From CBDBCU01 sp965243185 (GTDB taxonomy: Bacteria; Chloroflexota; Dehalococcoidia; Lucifugimonadales; UBA3495), in NCBI GenBank assembly GCA_965243185.1, contig OZ251531.1, positions 2,976,001 to 3,040,000 on the forward strand: a stretch of DNA of 64,000 nucleotides, written 5' to 3'. Shown here piece after piece: positions 8,121 to 15,846 of this stretch. The translations under genes were made by a program, and so were the position numbers. Position 1 is the stretch's first letter, and each line of letters starts with the position of its first letter. The notes below the pieces were generated by a model. That model made no database searches and was not told the origin of the DNA. It worked only from the letters and a program-made list of their open reading frames with translations.

Positions 8121-8482
8121 AGGGCATCGTAGCCGGCTTTGTCTTTCACAATCTAGCAATGCCGGCCCATCCGAGTCGGTACGATAAGACGAAACAAATG
8201 CCGCTGTTTTCGCTTTTCCTAGCGGCATTCCTGACGCCTGAAATAATAATCCGATTGGGCGTCTGGAGCATAAAATCTGCCGGTTTTCTCCACTGCGCCG
8301 AGTGCTTGGCGTTCTGGAAGGAAATCAATGCGCCGATTTGCCAGTGCTTCCTCGGCTTTGATGCTCCGGTTTCCTGTAAAGACCGGAACATAACCGGCCA
8401 GCTCTGCCGCAACGCTCATTTCTTTGGTCCCCACGACCACTGCATTGATTGCGGCGGGGCCGTGGCTATCGTGTTTGATTAG
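8117..8482 (+). CDS. Cys/His-containing small ORF, strand uncertain
   Basis: A GTG at 8117 with a GGAGG site six bases upstream opens a 121-aa frame that overlaps the stop of the preceding gene (GTGA). The product has Cys pairs (HCAECLAF, CQC, CKDR, HCIDCGG) that could bind metal. However, a minus-strand frame over the same bases (8219-8440) has amino-acid usage that looks at least as natural, so only one of the two is likely real. Confidence 0.35.
   Translation: MKGIVAGFVFHNLAMPAHPSRYDKTKQMPLFSLFLAAFLTPEIIIRLGVWSIKSAGFLHCAECLAFWKEINAPICQCFLGFDAPVSCKDRNITGQLCRNAHFFGPHDHCIDCGGAVAIVFD
8219..8440 (-). CDS. Alternative minus-strand small ORF
   Basis: The minus frame reads VVVGTKEMSVAAELAGYVPV and continues to QSDYYFRRQECR, about 73 aa from a GTG at 8440. 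Reading upstream, the frame stays open (DSHGPAAINA...) up to the stop of the C2H2 gene at 8479, but no good start codon lies there. Its Ala/Glu/Arg-rich composition resembles true coding sequence. No family is recognised. It competes with the plus-strand ORF 8117-8482. Confidence 0.35.
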   Translation of the reverse strand: MVVGTKEMSVAAELAGYVPVFTGNRSIKAEEALANRRIDFLPERQALGAVEKTGRFYAPDAQSDYYFRRQECR

Positions 8483-8676
8483 TCATCGGCCAGATGTCCC
8501 TCCAAATGCCGCTGGAACCACGAGCCGCCGTTCCTGTACTGCTTCCCACAGATGGGACACTTTCCCTGGCGTATAGGTAGAATCTCATCCCAGGAGAAGC
8601 CGGTTCGCGCCATTACCTCATTGCCGGTCATCAAAAAGTTCAGACGCCAGATAAGCAGCGCGTTGTAAAGATTCAC
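8479..8676 (-). CDS. Small C2H2 zinc-finger protein
   Basis: A 65-aa product from a GTG at 8676. The C-terminal part contains CPICGKQYRNGGSWFQRHLEGH, a C-x2-C-x13-H-x3-H finger with the Gly-Lys-Tyr spacing of classical C2H2 fingers. It is preceded by a basic/hydrophobic helix. A GGGAGG site overlaps the end of the recombinase gene upstream, so the two are coupled. Single-finger proteins of this size occur on mobile elements as DNA-binding accessory factors, for example of recombinases. Confidence 0.6.
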   Translation of the reverse strand: MNLYNALLIWRLNFLMTGNEVMARTGFSWDEILPIRQGKCPICGKQYRNGGSWFQRHLEGHLADD

Positions 8677-8683
8677 TGAACCG

Positions 8684-9625
8684 CTACCTCCCGTACCGAT
8701 ACCGGGCCACGGCGCCCCGGGCCGCCAATTCGCCGGCCGCGTAATGTGCCGGCATACGGGGACTGGCCCAGCGTCCCGCCGTCTGCATCTCCACCACCCC
8801 GGCGCCGGAAGCAGCCAGGGATTGGGCCGCGCCCACCCGCAGGCTGTGCCCCGACACGCGGCCGGATACCCCGGCCGCCTGGGCCCGCCGCGTGATTATA
8901 GCCCGCGCTGACCGGGCGCTCAACCGACCTTCCACCCGGCCGCCCCGGCGTATATGCCGGAACACCGCGCCGGCCTCAATCCCGGCCGCCGTCAACCACT
9001 CCCGAAGCCGTTCCGTCGTCCTTTCCCCCAGAAACAGCGGTTCCGAACCGGCCGCCGCCTGGTCAGTCTTGGCCCGCCGGACAATCAGCCGTCCCGTGCC
9101 GTCGGGTTGAAAACCCAAGTCGGCCACATCCAGAGCGGCCACTTCGGAAACCCGCAGCAGGGCGTCGCTGGCCACGGCCACCAAGGCAGCGTCTCGCGCC
9201 CCGATAATGCCGCCGGCTTGGGCGGCCAGGTTGCTCACTAGGTCGGCGTGTTCCCAGCGGATACCGCCTACTTGCCCAACGCCCCGGCCGGTGCCGTGCC
9301 GGCGATAGTTTTCCAGCGCGCGAGCCGTCCGCCGTCCCGCCGGCGACGGGATGCCCAACTCCCGGCAAACCCGGCGCACCGCCGCCAGCAGTTGGGCGGC
9401 GGCTCCGCAACTCCGGCCGGCATCAAACAGGACTACCAGATAGTCGGCCAACGCCGCATCGGTCAGATCCCGCCCGGCCAGCCAGTCGTCCAGACCGTTC
9501 AGGGCGCTCTGGTAAGCGCGGCGGGTGTTGGCCGACATCGCCGGCTGATGCAGCAGATGCCGGACGGGAGACCCCGGCGCCGGGGCGGGAACATTCAACG
9601 CAAACCTCTTTGGGCAGTGATACAA
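8684..9625 (-). CDS. Tyrosine recombinase/integrase
   Basis: A 313-aa tyrosine recombinase. An N-terminal core-binding domain (MSANTRRAYQSALNGLDDWL) is followed by the catalytic domain. The active-site residues are all seen in order: Arg in DALLRVSEVAAL, Lys in RRAKTDQ, His/Arg in GHSLRVGAA, Trp in AGRWASPRM, and the Tyr nucleophile in PAHYAAGE. The TTG at 9625 is the longest start; a TTG at 9598 with an AGAGG site or a later ATG are alternatives. It is divergent from a second recombinase at 9724. It probably integrates or excises the accessory island to its left. Confidence 0.85.
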   Translation of the reverse strand: MYHCPKRFALNVPAPAPGSPVRHLLHQPAMSANTRRAYQSALNGLDDWLAGRDLTDAALADYLVVLFDAGRSCGAAAQLLAAVRRVCRELGIPSPAGRRTARALENYRRHGTGRGVGQVGGIRWEHADLVSNLAAQAGGIIGARDAALVAVASDALLRVSEVAALDVADLGFQPDGTGRLIVRRAKTDQAAAGSEPLFLGERTTERLREWLTAAGIEAGAVFRHIRRGGRVEGRLSARSARAIITRRAQAAGVSGRVSGHSLRVGAAQSLAASGAGVVEMQTAGRWASPRMPAHYAAGELAARGAVARYRYGR

Positions 9626-9642
9626 CGAGGCGATTTACCTGT

Positions 9643-9667
9643 CAAACCTCGCGGAAGCCGAGGTTTG
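9643..9667. promoter_or_regulatory. Inverted repeat between divergent recombinases
   Basis: A perfect inverted repeat with 9-base arms (CAAACCTCG / CGAGGTTTG) and a 7-base centre (CGGAAGC) lies between the two divergent recombinase genes. One arm's first eight bases recur at 9601-9608. The geometry is close to a recombinase core site (two inverted arms around a 6-8 base crossover region), but an operator controlling both genes is equally possible. Confidence 0.55.
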
Positions 9668-9723
9668 GTAGTTTGATTCCGGTGTGGGCATTCGGCGGAG
9701 GAACCTGACACTGGAGGGCTACA

Positions 9724-10692
9724 ATGGAGAACTTGATCCACATGGACGGCTACCAAAACTACTTGGTGGGGCAGTTTCAGTCGGCCAATACCATCCGCAT
9801 CCACTTGGACGACCTGTCCACCTATTCCCGCTTCCTGGATCACTCCGGAGGGACCGTCATGAATATGAACCGGAAGGTCGCCCGGGAGTACATCTGCTGG
9901 ATGGTTGACAAAGGGCGCCTCCGCACTACGCTGCGCCGCAAAGAGCCGGGTTACAGCCGGCGTAGTGCCGACCGGAAAATTACCGTGCTGCGGAGCTACT
10001 ACCATTTCCTGACGACACAGCGGAAGCTGTTCCCCAAAAATCCGGTGCCCTCCCACAAGGATCTGCCGATGAAAATGGAAGAGCCTCTGCCAAGTTTCCT
10101 GAACAAGGAGGAGGCTCGCCGTCTGATCCAAGCCCCGCAAGGGATCGATACCAAGTTCGCCCGGCGTGACCGGGCCATCCTGGAGGTCCTTTATTCCAGC
10201 GGGCTGCGCTTGGGCGAAATCCACGGCCTGAACCTGGCCGATGTCGACTTGGCTAAGAAGCGCATCCTGGTAAGGGGGCGCAATGGCGATGAACGGTACA
10301 CGCTCTTTGGGGAACCTACTCAGGAGTCCATCCGTCTTTACCTGAGCCACGGCCGCCCCAAGCTGATGGCGGCCGCCCGGCCAGAAAAGGATGCCTTGTT
10401 TCTCAACCGCTACGGGCAACGATTGAGCCGGATTAGTTACCAAAACATAGTCCGGCACTGGGCCGCCGTGGCTGGACTGCGGAATGACCTGCACCCGCAC
10501 ACCCTGCGCCATACCTTTGCCACTCACCTGCTGGAAGGCGGGTGCGATCTACGCGTCATTCAGGAACTCTTGGGGCACCGTAGCCCCGTAACCACTGAGC
10601 TCTACACCCATATCACCCACCCCGAAGCCAAGGCCGCTCTCCACCGGTATCATCCCCGGGCCGGAGGGTCGGACACCCCCGACCGGACATAA
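9724..10692 (+). CDS. XerC/XerD-like tyrosine recombinase
   Basis: A 322-aa protein with a SAM-like N-terminal domain and a catalytic domain: Arg in SSGLRLGEIHGL, His/Arg in HPHTLRHTFATHLLEGG, His in LLGHRSPVTT, and Tyr in TELYTHI. The beta-hairpin that normally reads GKGxKER reads RGRNGDER, so the catalytic Lys position appears to hold Arg. A GGAGGG site lies just ahead of the ATG. The closeness to chromosomal XerC/D and the head-to-head pairing with another recombinase suggest an element that uses dif-like sites, or a paired-recombinase system. Confidence 0.88.
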   Translation: MENLIHMDGYQNYLVGQFQSANTIRIHLDDLSTYSRFLDHSGGTVMNMNRKVAREYICWMVDKGRLRTTLRRKEPGYSRRSADRKITVLRSYYHFLTTQRKLFPKNPVPSHKDLPMKMEEPLPSFLNKEEARRLIQAPQGIDTKFARRDRAILEVLYSSGLRLGEIHGLNLADVDLAKKRILVRGRNGDERYTLFGEPTQESIRLYLSHGRPKLMAAARPEKDALFLNRYGQRLSRISYQNIVRHWAAVAGLRNDLHPHTLRHTFATHLLEGGCDLRVIQELLGHRSPVTTELYTHITHPEAKAALHRYHPRAGGSDTPDRT

Positions 10693-10809
10693 TCCCGGCC
10701 AGCCAACCGTACGATTTCAGACTACAGTTGAACCCTGAAATAGTTTCTGCTAAGTGCCGTTAGCGGAACCTATTTTTACTTGCCGGCATCCCTCTTTTCA
10801 AGTCCCCGG

Positions 10810-10829
10810 ATTCCCACTTTCGTGGGAAT
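10810..10829. repeat. REP-like palindromic repeat
   Basis: ATTCCCAC / GTGGGAAT arms around a TTTC loop, followed by GACGG. Sequences of this form (CCCGGATTCCCxCTTTCGxGGGAATGAC) are common interspersed repeats in many bacterial genomes. It follows the recombinase gene. Confidence 0.7.
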
Positions 10830-11023
10830 GACGGTTATAAATGCCTTTATATTCGTTGCAAAGGGTCGGCGGCCTTCCCGCAATTGGCAATTCCTGCCAT
10901 TCAGGGCGGAAAGCGTTATTGATTCTATAACGATTGGCTGGGATTTTTGTCACTTCTCGCTCGCCACCCCCGGACTTTCAAGCCGCGATCACCCCCGTTC
11001 TCACAGGAATGACGCAGCAGTAA

Positions 11024-11042
11024 CCCTTGCCCCATGCAAGGG
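11024..11042. repeat. Short perfect hairpin
   Basis: CCCTTGC / GCAAGGG arms with a CCCAT loop, directly after the degenerate REP-like copy (GTTCTCACAGGAATGACG). There is no T-run, so it is not an obvious terminator. Confidence 0.5.
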
Positions 11043-11174
11043 GTGAGCCTCATTTCTGTCACCAAAGACCCCTCCGGATATTGAATCCCCGTTGAATCCT
11101 TTAAATAACCCCCCCAGCATACCCCCTCAAGCATCGGGCCAACGGCTGGGGCATAGAAGCTAAACCTAGCATCG

Positions 11175-11340
11175 CTCCTAGCGTCAAAAAAAGCGCAAAT
11201 CCCTGGAAAACGCCCGGTCAGCGGCCCGGCGGCGAACCGTGATGCAATCCGTCACCGAGCCGCCGGTTCGCGTTCCTGGTATTAAAGCTGTCGCGGCCGC
11301 CGGATTTTATTCCTGGCACTGACCGGGTGTACGCTAGGAG
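11175..11340. repeat. 166-bp segment bounded by 10-bp inverted repeats
   Basis: CTCCTAGCGT at 11175-11184 and its exact reverse complement ACGCTAGGAG at 11331-11340 bound a 166-base non-coding segment. A further 8-base partner (TCCTAGCG) lies at 11367-11374. This could be a MITE-like remnant or part of an attachment region near the recombinases. No target duplication is evident. Confidence 0.4.
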
Positions 11341-11355
11341 TAATGCTAGTAGCGC

Positions 11356-11820
11356 TTACCTACGTGTCCTAGCGCGCTCGCGCAACTCCTGCCGGCGGGA
11401 TTCGTCAAGGTTGAGCAGCTCGTTGAAACCACCGCCATCGCCCTGGTGGAGCAGAATGGCCCTGATGAACTGCCCCAAACGGTGCTGGGCGGCCCGGCCC
11501 CTGCGGTTCAGCTGGGAAGTGGAGAGACCTCCGAAAACAAAGGCATCGAGGTCGCTGCCACCCCACGCGGCGGCGATAAGGGCTGCGCTGTCGCCCTCAT
11601 AGATGAGAGCGTCATTGCTGATCGTGCCGGCTCGCAACATCACCCCCCCGCCCTTGACTATCTCGAAGTCACGCCAGCGCAGTTCGGCCAGCTCGCGCCA
11701 GGACAAGCACTTTTCATTGCCGTCCAGCCCAACCAGCATCATCAAGAGCATATCGACCCCGCCGCCGGGGGGAGTGGGCGGCCGCCGCTTGAGGGCATCG
11801 GCAAAACCGGGTTTGGGCAT
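11356..11820 (-). CDS. Hypothetical protein, possibly a recombinase-domain remnant
   Basis: A 154-aa product with a strong AGGAGG ribosome binding site eight bases before the ATG at 11820. The central segment LSWRELAELRWRDFEIVKGG resembles the helix around the first catalytic Arg of tyrosine recombinases (LRxSELxxLxxxDI), but the Arg position and the later His-x-x-Arg and Tyr motifs are missing. It may be a decayed or repurposed integrase-like protein, or unrelated. It ends in a basic Arg-rich tail. Confidence 0.55.
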   Translation of the reverse strand: MPKPGFADALKRRPPTPPGGGVDMLLMMLVGLDGNEKCLSWRELAELRWRDFEIVKGGGVMLRAGTISNDALIYEGDSAALIAAAWGGSDLDAFVFGGLSTSQLNRRGRAAQHRLGQFIRAILLHQGDGGGFNELLNLDESRRQELRERARTRR

Positions 11821-11901
11821 AAACGCTGCCTCCTGACAGTGGATTTATGCCCGGCATATTAACTGCAGGCCGCCTCGCCAAAGTTTGCTAGGGTCTCCCC
11901 G

Positions 11902-11930
11902 GTGACAGTCCGCGCCGAACCTGCTATAAT
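11902..11930 (+). promoter_or_regulatory. Promoter of the coiled-coil nuclease-like gene
   Basis: GTGACA, 17 bases, TATAAT, with an extended -10 (TGCTATAAT at 11922-11930). The ATG of the downstream gene is 38 bases beyond the -10. Confidence 0.7.
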
Positions 11931-11968
11931 CAATCCAACCCGGAACTTTAACCAGGAAAGCAAGCGCG

Positions 11969-12652
11969 ATGACTACCACCCTATCCCCAGCTGACCGCCA
12001 AGCCTTCATCCAAGCCCTCCGCGATGACCCGGTTTTCCGCGAGGAAACCCGCGCCCTGCTGCTGACCCGGGAAGTGCTGGAACTGCCGGAAAAACTGGCC
12101 CAGTTGACTGACCGTGTTGACCGTTTCGCGGCCGCTCAAGAGAGCTTCAACGCCGAGATGCGGCAGTTCCGCACGGAACAGCAGCAGTTCAACCAAGGTG
12201 TAACCGTCCTGCTCGGCCAAGCCTTGGGCGGCAACCTCGAAGCCAAACTCGAGCGCAGCATCGGCCCCATCCTGGCCCGCACCTTCAGCCTCTACGATGT
12301 CCGCACCCTGCAAAGCCGTTTCACTATGCCCAACCAGGAATTCAACCGCCGTCTGGCCCAAGCCCAAGCCGAGGGCAAAATCACCGCCGACCAGGCTTTC
12401 CAACTGGATCGGGCCGACTACATAGTCTATGGCCGGCAGACCGCTGACGACGCCGAAGTCTATTTTGTCGCCGAAGTATCCTGGACTTTGGGCCAGAACG
12501 ACATCACCCGGGCCCGGGAGCGGGCTGACCTGATGGCGGCGGCCAGCGGCGTCAGTGCCATCGCCGTGGCCATCGCCCAGGAAATCCCCCCGCCGCAAGT
12601 TCAGCAGGCGGCAACGGCTGAGGTCATCCTGATTCGTGATGACGGAAACTGA
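11969..12652 (+). CDS. Coiled-coil protein with nuclease-like C-terminal domain
   Basis: A 227-aa product. Residues ~30-80 form a Glu/Gln-rich coiled coil (LAQLTDRVDRFAAAQESFNA). The C-terminal ~130 residues (RADYIVYGRQTADDAEVYFV, then a VSWTLGQNDITRARERAD segment) resemble the DUF3782-type, PD-(D/E)xK-like proteins common in Chloroflexi and cyanobacteria. The usual ExK motif appears only as a degenerate EVS, so nuclease activity is doubtful. The gene stands alone with its own promoter. Confidence 0.65.
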   Translation: MTTTLSPADRQAFIQALRDDPVFREETRALLLTREVLELPEKLAQLTDRVDRFAAAQESFNAEMRQFRTEQQQFNQGVTVLLGQALGGNLEAKLERSIGPILARTFSLYDVRTLQSRFTMPNQEFNRRLAQAQAEGKITADQAFQLDRADYIVYGRQTADDAEVYFVAEVSWTLGQNDITRARERADLMAAASGVSAIAVAIAQEIPPPQVQQAATAEVILIRDDGN

Positions 12653-12725
12653 AAAGGTTGACAAAGAAATAATCCGCGATTATTATTCTGCCGAGGGCCA
12701 GTGCCCGGCACGGAGTGAGTAGGGG

Positions 12726-12765
12726 TGTTATGTAAATGTCCCCTCAGTCTCCACTCTACATAACA
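12726..12765. repeat. Hairpin 3' of hflX
   Basis: Perfect 9-base arms TGTTATGTA / TACATAACA with a 22-base loop lie between the convergent ends of the coiled-coil gene and hflX. It could act as a processing or termination structure. No T-run follows on either strand. Confidence 0.4.
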
Positions 12766-12814
12766 AGCCTTGTGCGAACCAGTGGGTCGGGGAGTTGGAA
12801 GCCCCGTTAGTCAG

Positions 12815-13891
12815 CTAACCGGCGGTTGGGGAGAGGGCTACGGTGCGGAGGCTGTCGATGGCTACTAGTTGGGACTCGACTGCTGCCAGCAACAAGTCCA
12901 GGTTCCAGCCTTGGGCCGCCGAAACCAGTACGCTGGGATAGGTTTCCAATCCCGAGGGCGCGGCGGGAATAGCGGCATCGTCCCGGCCGGCGGTCAACAA
13001 ATCCATTTTGTTGATGGCTAATACCCGGGGCTTGTCGCCCAAGCCCAGGTCTTGCAAGGTTTCCTCGACTACTTCGGCTTGTTCCGGGGCTTTGGGGTGG
13101 GTTATGTCAAGCACGTGAATTAGCACATCGGATTCGGCCAGTTCCTCGAGGGTAGCGCGGAAGGCGGCTACTACCATTGGAGATAGTTTCTGAATAAAGC
13201 CGACGGTGTCGGTGAGCAGCAGTTCGTCCCCGGCGGGCAGGCGGATACGGCGGGTAACCGGGTCCAAGGTGGAAAACAATTGGTCTTGGGCTTCGACCCG
13301 GGCATCGCTCAAGGCGTTAAAGAGGGTGCTTTTGCCGGCGTTGGTGTAGCCGACGAGGGTAGCCATGGGGACGCTGGCTTTTTTGCGCCGGTCAATGTAA
13401 AGGGTGCGCCGCTGCCGTACTTTGTCCAGTTCCTGCTGGATTTTCTGGATGTGGCGGCGGATCAGGCGGCGGTCGGTTTCGAGCTGGGTCTCACCGGGGC
13501 CGCGGGTGCCGATGCCGCCGCCTAATCGTTCCAGGTGAGACCACTGGCCTACTAACCGGGGGAGCAGGTATTGGTGCTGGGCAAGTTCCACTTGGAGCTT
13601 GCCTTCATGGGTGCGGGCGTGGCGGCCGAATACATCCAGAATTAAGGCGGTGCGGTCAATGACCTTGACCGGCAAGGCGGCTTCCAAGTTACGCTGCTGG
13701 GTGGGCGTCAGTTCGTCGTCAAAGATGACGGTGGCGGCGTTATGTTCGGTCGCCAGTTCCTGGATTTCCTGCAACTTGCCTTTGCCGACATAGGTAGGGG
13801 TCAGGCGGTCGGCGCGTTGGGTTACTGAGCCGGCTACTTCCGCGCCGGCAGCCCGGGCCAAGTAGGCCAGTTCCTCGAGGGTATTGTCCAA
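12815..13891 (-). CDS. hflX: GTPase HflX
   Basis: HflX is a GTPase that binds ribosomes and splits stalled or heat-damaged 70S ribosomes. The conserved N-terminal domain motif is present (GGGIGTRGPGETQLETDRR), as are G1 (GYTNAGKST), G3 (DTVGFIQ) and G4 (NKMD). The listed start is a TTG inside the conserved domain. The frame extends upstream with clear HflX-like sequence (EKAILVAVELKNRSHLWEL) as far as the dapL stop, but no ATG, GTG or TTG is available there. A non-standard ATC at 13981, nine bases after a GGGAGG site, may be the true start. It is the last gene of the minus-strand run. Confidence 0.9.
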   Translation of the reverse strand: MDNTLEELAYLARAAGAEVAGSVTQRADRLTPTYVGKGKLQEIQELATEHNAATVIFDDELTPTQQRNLEAALPVKVIDRTALILDVFGRHARTHEGKLQVELAQHQYLLPRLVGQWSHLERLGGGIGTRGPGETQLETDRRLIRRHIQKIQQELDKVRQRRTLYIDRRKKASVPMATLVGYTNAGKSTLFNALSDARVEAQDQLFSTLDPVTRRIRLPAGDELLLTDTVGFIQKLSPMVVAAFRATLEELAESDVLIHVLDITHPKAPEQAEVVEETLQDLGLGDKPRVLAINKMDLLTAGRDDAAIPAAPSGLETYPSVLVSAAQGWNLDLLLAAVESQLVAIDSLRTVALSPTAG

Positions 13892-13985
13892 CTCCCACAG
13901 GTGGGAGCGGTTTTTTAACTCTACGGCGACCAGGATGGCTTTTTCCCGTTCCGGTTCGGTGGCAACAGTCTTTCTGGCGATGGCG

Positions 13986-15164
13986 TTATCCCTCCCGAGG
14001 GGCGGGTATGGCCCAAGATTCCAGGCGTTGGCAGCCCTTTTCCACTTGTTCGTCCGGGGTGGTCAGGGAAAGGCGGATGTAGCCCTCGCCATACTGCCCA
14101 TAGCTGGAGCCGGGGGTAACTACGAGGTCAATGTCCTCGAGGAGCCGGGCGGCAAAGTCGGCAGAGGTAAAGCCGGCCGGCACTTGGGCCCAGATGTAAA
14201 GGCTGGCGGCCGGCACGGCTACCGATAAACCCATCCGGCGCAAGGCGTTGACGACCCGGTCGCGGCGGCGCTGGTAGATGATCCGATTATCCTCGATGCA
14301 ATCCTGCGGCCCGGTCAGGGCGGCCATCGCCATTTCCTGAATGGCTTGGGGGATGCCGGAGTCCAGGTTGGCTTTAATCTGAAAGAGGGCTTTGATCATA
14401 GCTGCGTTGCCCACAGCCATGCCCATGCGCCAACCGGTCATATTGTAGCTTTTGGAGAGGGAGTGAAACTCGATGCCGACCTCTTTGGCGCCGTCGGCTT
14501 GGAGCAGGCTGCAAGCCCGGTAGCCGTCATAGCCTACTTCGCTGTAGGCGGCGTCGTGGAGCAGGGCGATGTCGTTCTCCCGGCAAAAGGCGATGTAGTC
14601 GTCAAAATCCGCGAGGCTGGCTACGGCGCTGGTGGGGTTGTTGGGGTAATTCAGCCACATCACCTTGGCGGCTTGAGCGGTGTCCCGAGGAATGGCGGAC
14701 AGGTCGGGCTGCCAGGCGTTTGCCGCGCGCAAGGGCATCAAGTAACTTTCGGCTCCGGCAAACATGGTGCCGACGGCGTACACGGGATAAGCCGGGTCGG
14801 GAACTAAAGCCAAGTCGCCGGGATCCAGGAAGCAAAAGGCGGCGTGGCCGATGCCCTCTTTGGCGCCAATCAAGGGCAGGACTTCGGTATCCGGGTCGAG
14901 GGATACGCCGAACCGCTGTTCGTACCAGTAGGCGATGGCCCGGCGCATTTCGGGGAGTCCGTCGGTTTCCGGATAGCGGTGATTGGGCGGGTACTGAGCG
15001 GCAGACAGGAGCCGGTCGATGACCGGCTGCGGGGTCGGAATATCCGGGTCGCCGATGCCAAAGGTAACGACATCGGCCCCGGCAGCCCGCTTTTCGGCGA
15101 TGATGCGGGAGATTTCCACGAAGGGATAGGGGGCCAGTTTGCCCAAGCGGGTGGAAAATTGCAT
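13986..15164 (-). CDS. dapL: LL-diaminopimelate aminotransferase (DapL)-like
   Basis: A 392-aa class I/II PLP aminotransferase. It has the N-terminal FGIGDPDIPTP motif, YPNNPTS, and the PLP-binding Lys in HSLSKSYNMTGWRMG. These fit LL-diaminopimelate aminotransferase, which converts tetrahydrodipicolinate directly to LL-DAP. The neighbourhood supports this: dapF, the next enzyme, is three genes upstream in the same run. The next gene, hflX, follows immediately. A related aminotransferase such as an alanine or aspartate enzyme cannot be fully excluded. Confidence 0.85.
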   Translation of the reverse strand: MQFSTRLGKLAPYPFVEISRIIAEKRAAGADVVTFGIGDPDIPTPQPVIDRLLSAAQYPPNHRYPETDGLPEMRRAIAYWYEQRFGVSLDPDTEVLPLIGAKEGIGHAAFCFLDPGDLALVPDPAYPVYAVGTMFAGAESYLMPLRAANAWQPDLSAIPRDTAQAAKVMWLNYPNNPTSAVASLADFDDYIAFCRENDIALLHDAAYSEVGYDGYRACSLLQADGAKEVGIEFHSLSKSYNMTGWRMGMAVGNAAMIKALFQIKANLDSGIPQAIQEMAMAALTGPQDCIEDNRIIYQRRRDRVVNALRRMGLSVAVPAASLYIWAQVPAGFTSADFAARLLEDIDLVVTPGSSYGQYGEGYIRLSLTTPDEQVEKGCQRLESWAIPAPREG

Positions 15165-15169
15165 ATTGG

Positions 15170-15841
15170 TTACTCCTGGGGTGCGGGATAAGCGGTCAAA
15201 GCCGCTTCTCCTTTAGTAAAGGTGAGCCAGACGTAGTAGTTGATGAAATTGCTCAGCGGGAAGGAAAAGCCATATTTTTCCTGCACATATTCACCGGGGC
15301 TGGTTGCGCCGGAAGTTGCTATTACCCGGTGGGCTGCCGCCTGCATCCGGGTCAGGAACTTGGAATAGGAGGGCTTGGTGGAGCCGCATTGATACGCCTT
15401 TCGGATGGGGTCATCCCACATCACAAACAAACTGGGGTTCAGAACGCCTAGCGTTTTAGAGGCCCCGGTAGGGCCAAATCGGTCGATGCGGCACAGCTCG
15501 GTAAAAACGGCATCGACAGTTTTCAGTATAGCCGAGTCCAAGGCGGGCGACTCCAGCTTGATGGTGGACAACGCCGCCATTTCCGACCGGTTAGCCCGGA
15601 ACACCTCGAGGATTTCGGGGCAAACCGCAGCCGGGGCCCGGGTACTCCACCGGTTCAGGAAAGTTCTGACTTGTTCAATAGCCGCCGGGTCCGGGGAGTT
15701 GACCAGCCGGCTGCGGAACGCGACGGAATCTACTTCCGCATAAGCCCGCCAATACTTTTGGTACTCGGGCTTGGTGAAGTATAGGTCCGCCGCCAATATA
15801 ACCTTGTCAAAGGTCAGGTCAAACCGCGCGTCTGCCATCAA
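15170..15841 (-). CDS. Hypothetical protein
   Basis: A 223-aa soluble protein without signal peptide or membrane segment. It contains a striking LNPSLFVMWDDPIRKAYQCG segment and a Tyr/Phe-rich C-terminus (FPLSNFINYYVWLTFTKG). The first part matches conserved hypothetical proteins of this length that I cannot name. It is separated by 5 bases from the Uma2-like gene and from dapL, so it is cotranscribed. Confidence 0.7.
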   Translation of the reverse strand: MMADARFDLTFDKVILAADLYFTKPEYQKYWRAYAEVDSVAFRSRLVNSPDPAAIEQVRTFLNRWSTRAPAAVCPEILEVFRANRSEMAALSTIKLESPALDSAILKTVDAVFTELCRIDRFGPTGASKTLGVLNPSLFVMWDDPIRKAYQCGSTKPSYSKFLTRMQAAAHRVIATSGATSPGEYVQEKYGFSFPLSNFINYYVWLTFTKGEAALTAYPAPQE

Positions 15842-15846
15842 AACGC

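Larger units (their letters stand above)
10693..11355. other. Gene-free, repeat-rich stretch
   Basis: No convincing gene is seen here. The stretch holds a perfect hairpin of the common genomic REP type (10810-10829), a degenerate relative near 10970-11012 (GGACTTTCAAG... AGGAATGAC), a 7-base-arm hairpin (11024-11042) and a 10-base inverted repeat bounding 11175-11340. ORFs here are short and have no ribosome binding sites. Confidence 0.6.

Noticed and set aside
9595..10527. Long minus-strand frame opposite the XerC/D-like gene
   Set aside because: It mirrors a gene with clear recombinase motifs and a ribosome binding site on the plus strand.
10693..11355. Possible CRISPR array among the repeats
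   Set aside because: The repeats are few, unevenly spaced and differ in sequence; no spacer pattern and no cas gene.
11446..11862. Plus-strand frame over the 154-aa gene
   Set aside because: The minus-strand frame has an AGGAGG site and better composition.
11981..12664. Minus-strand frame over the coiled-coil gene
   Set aside because: It mirrors a plus-strand gene that has a promoter and start signal.
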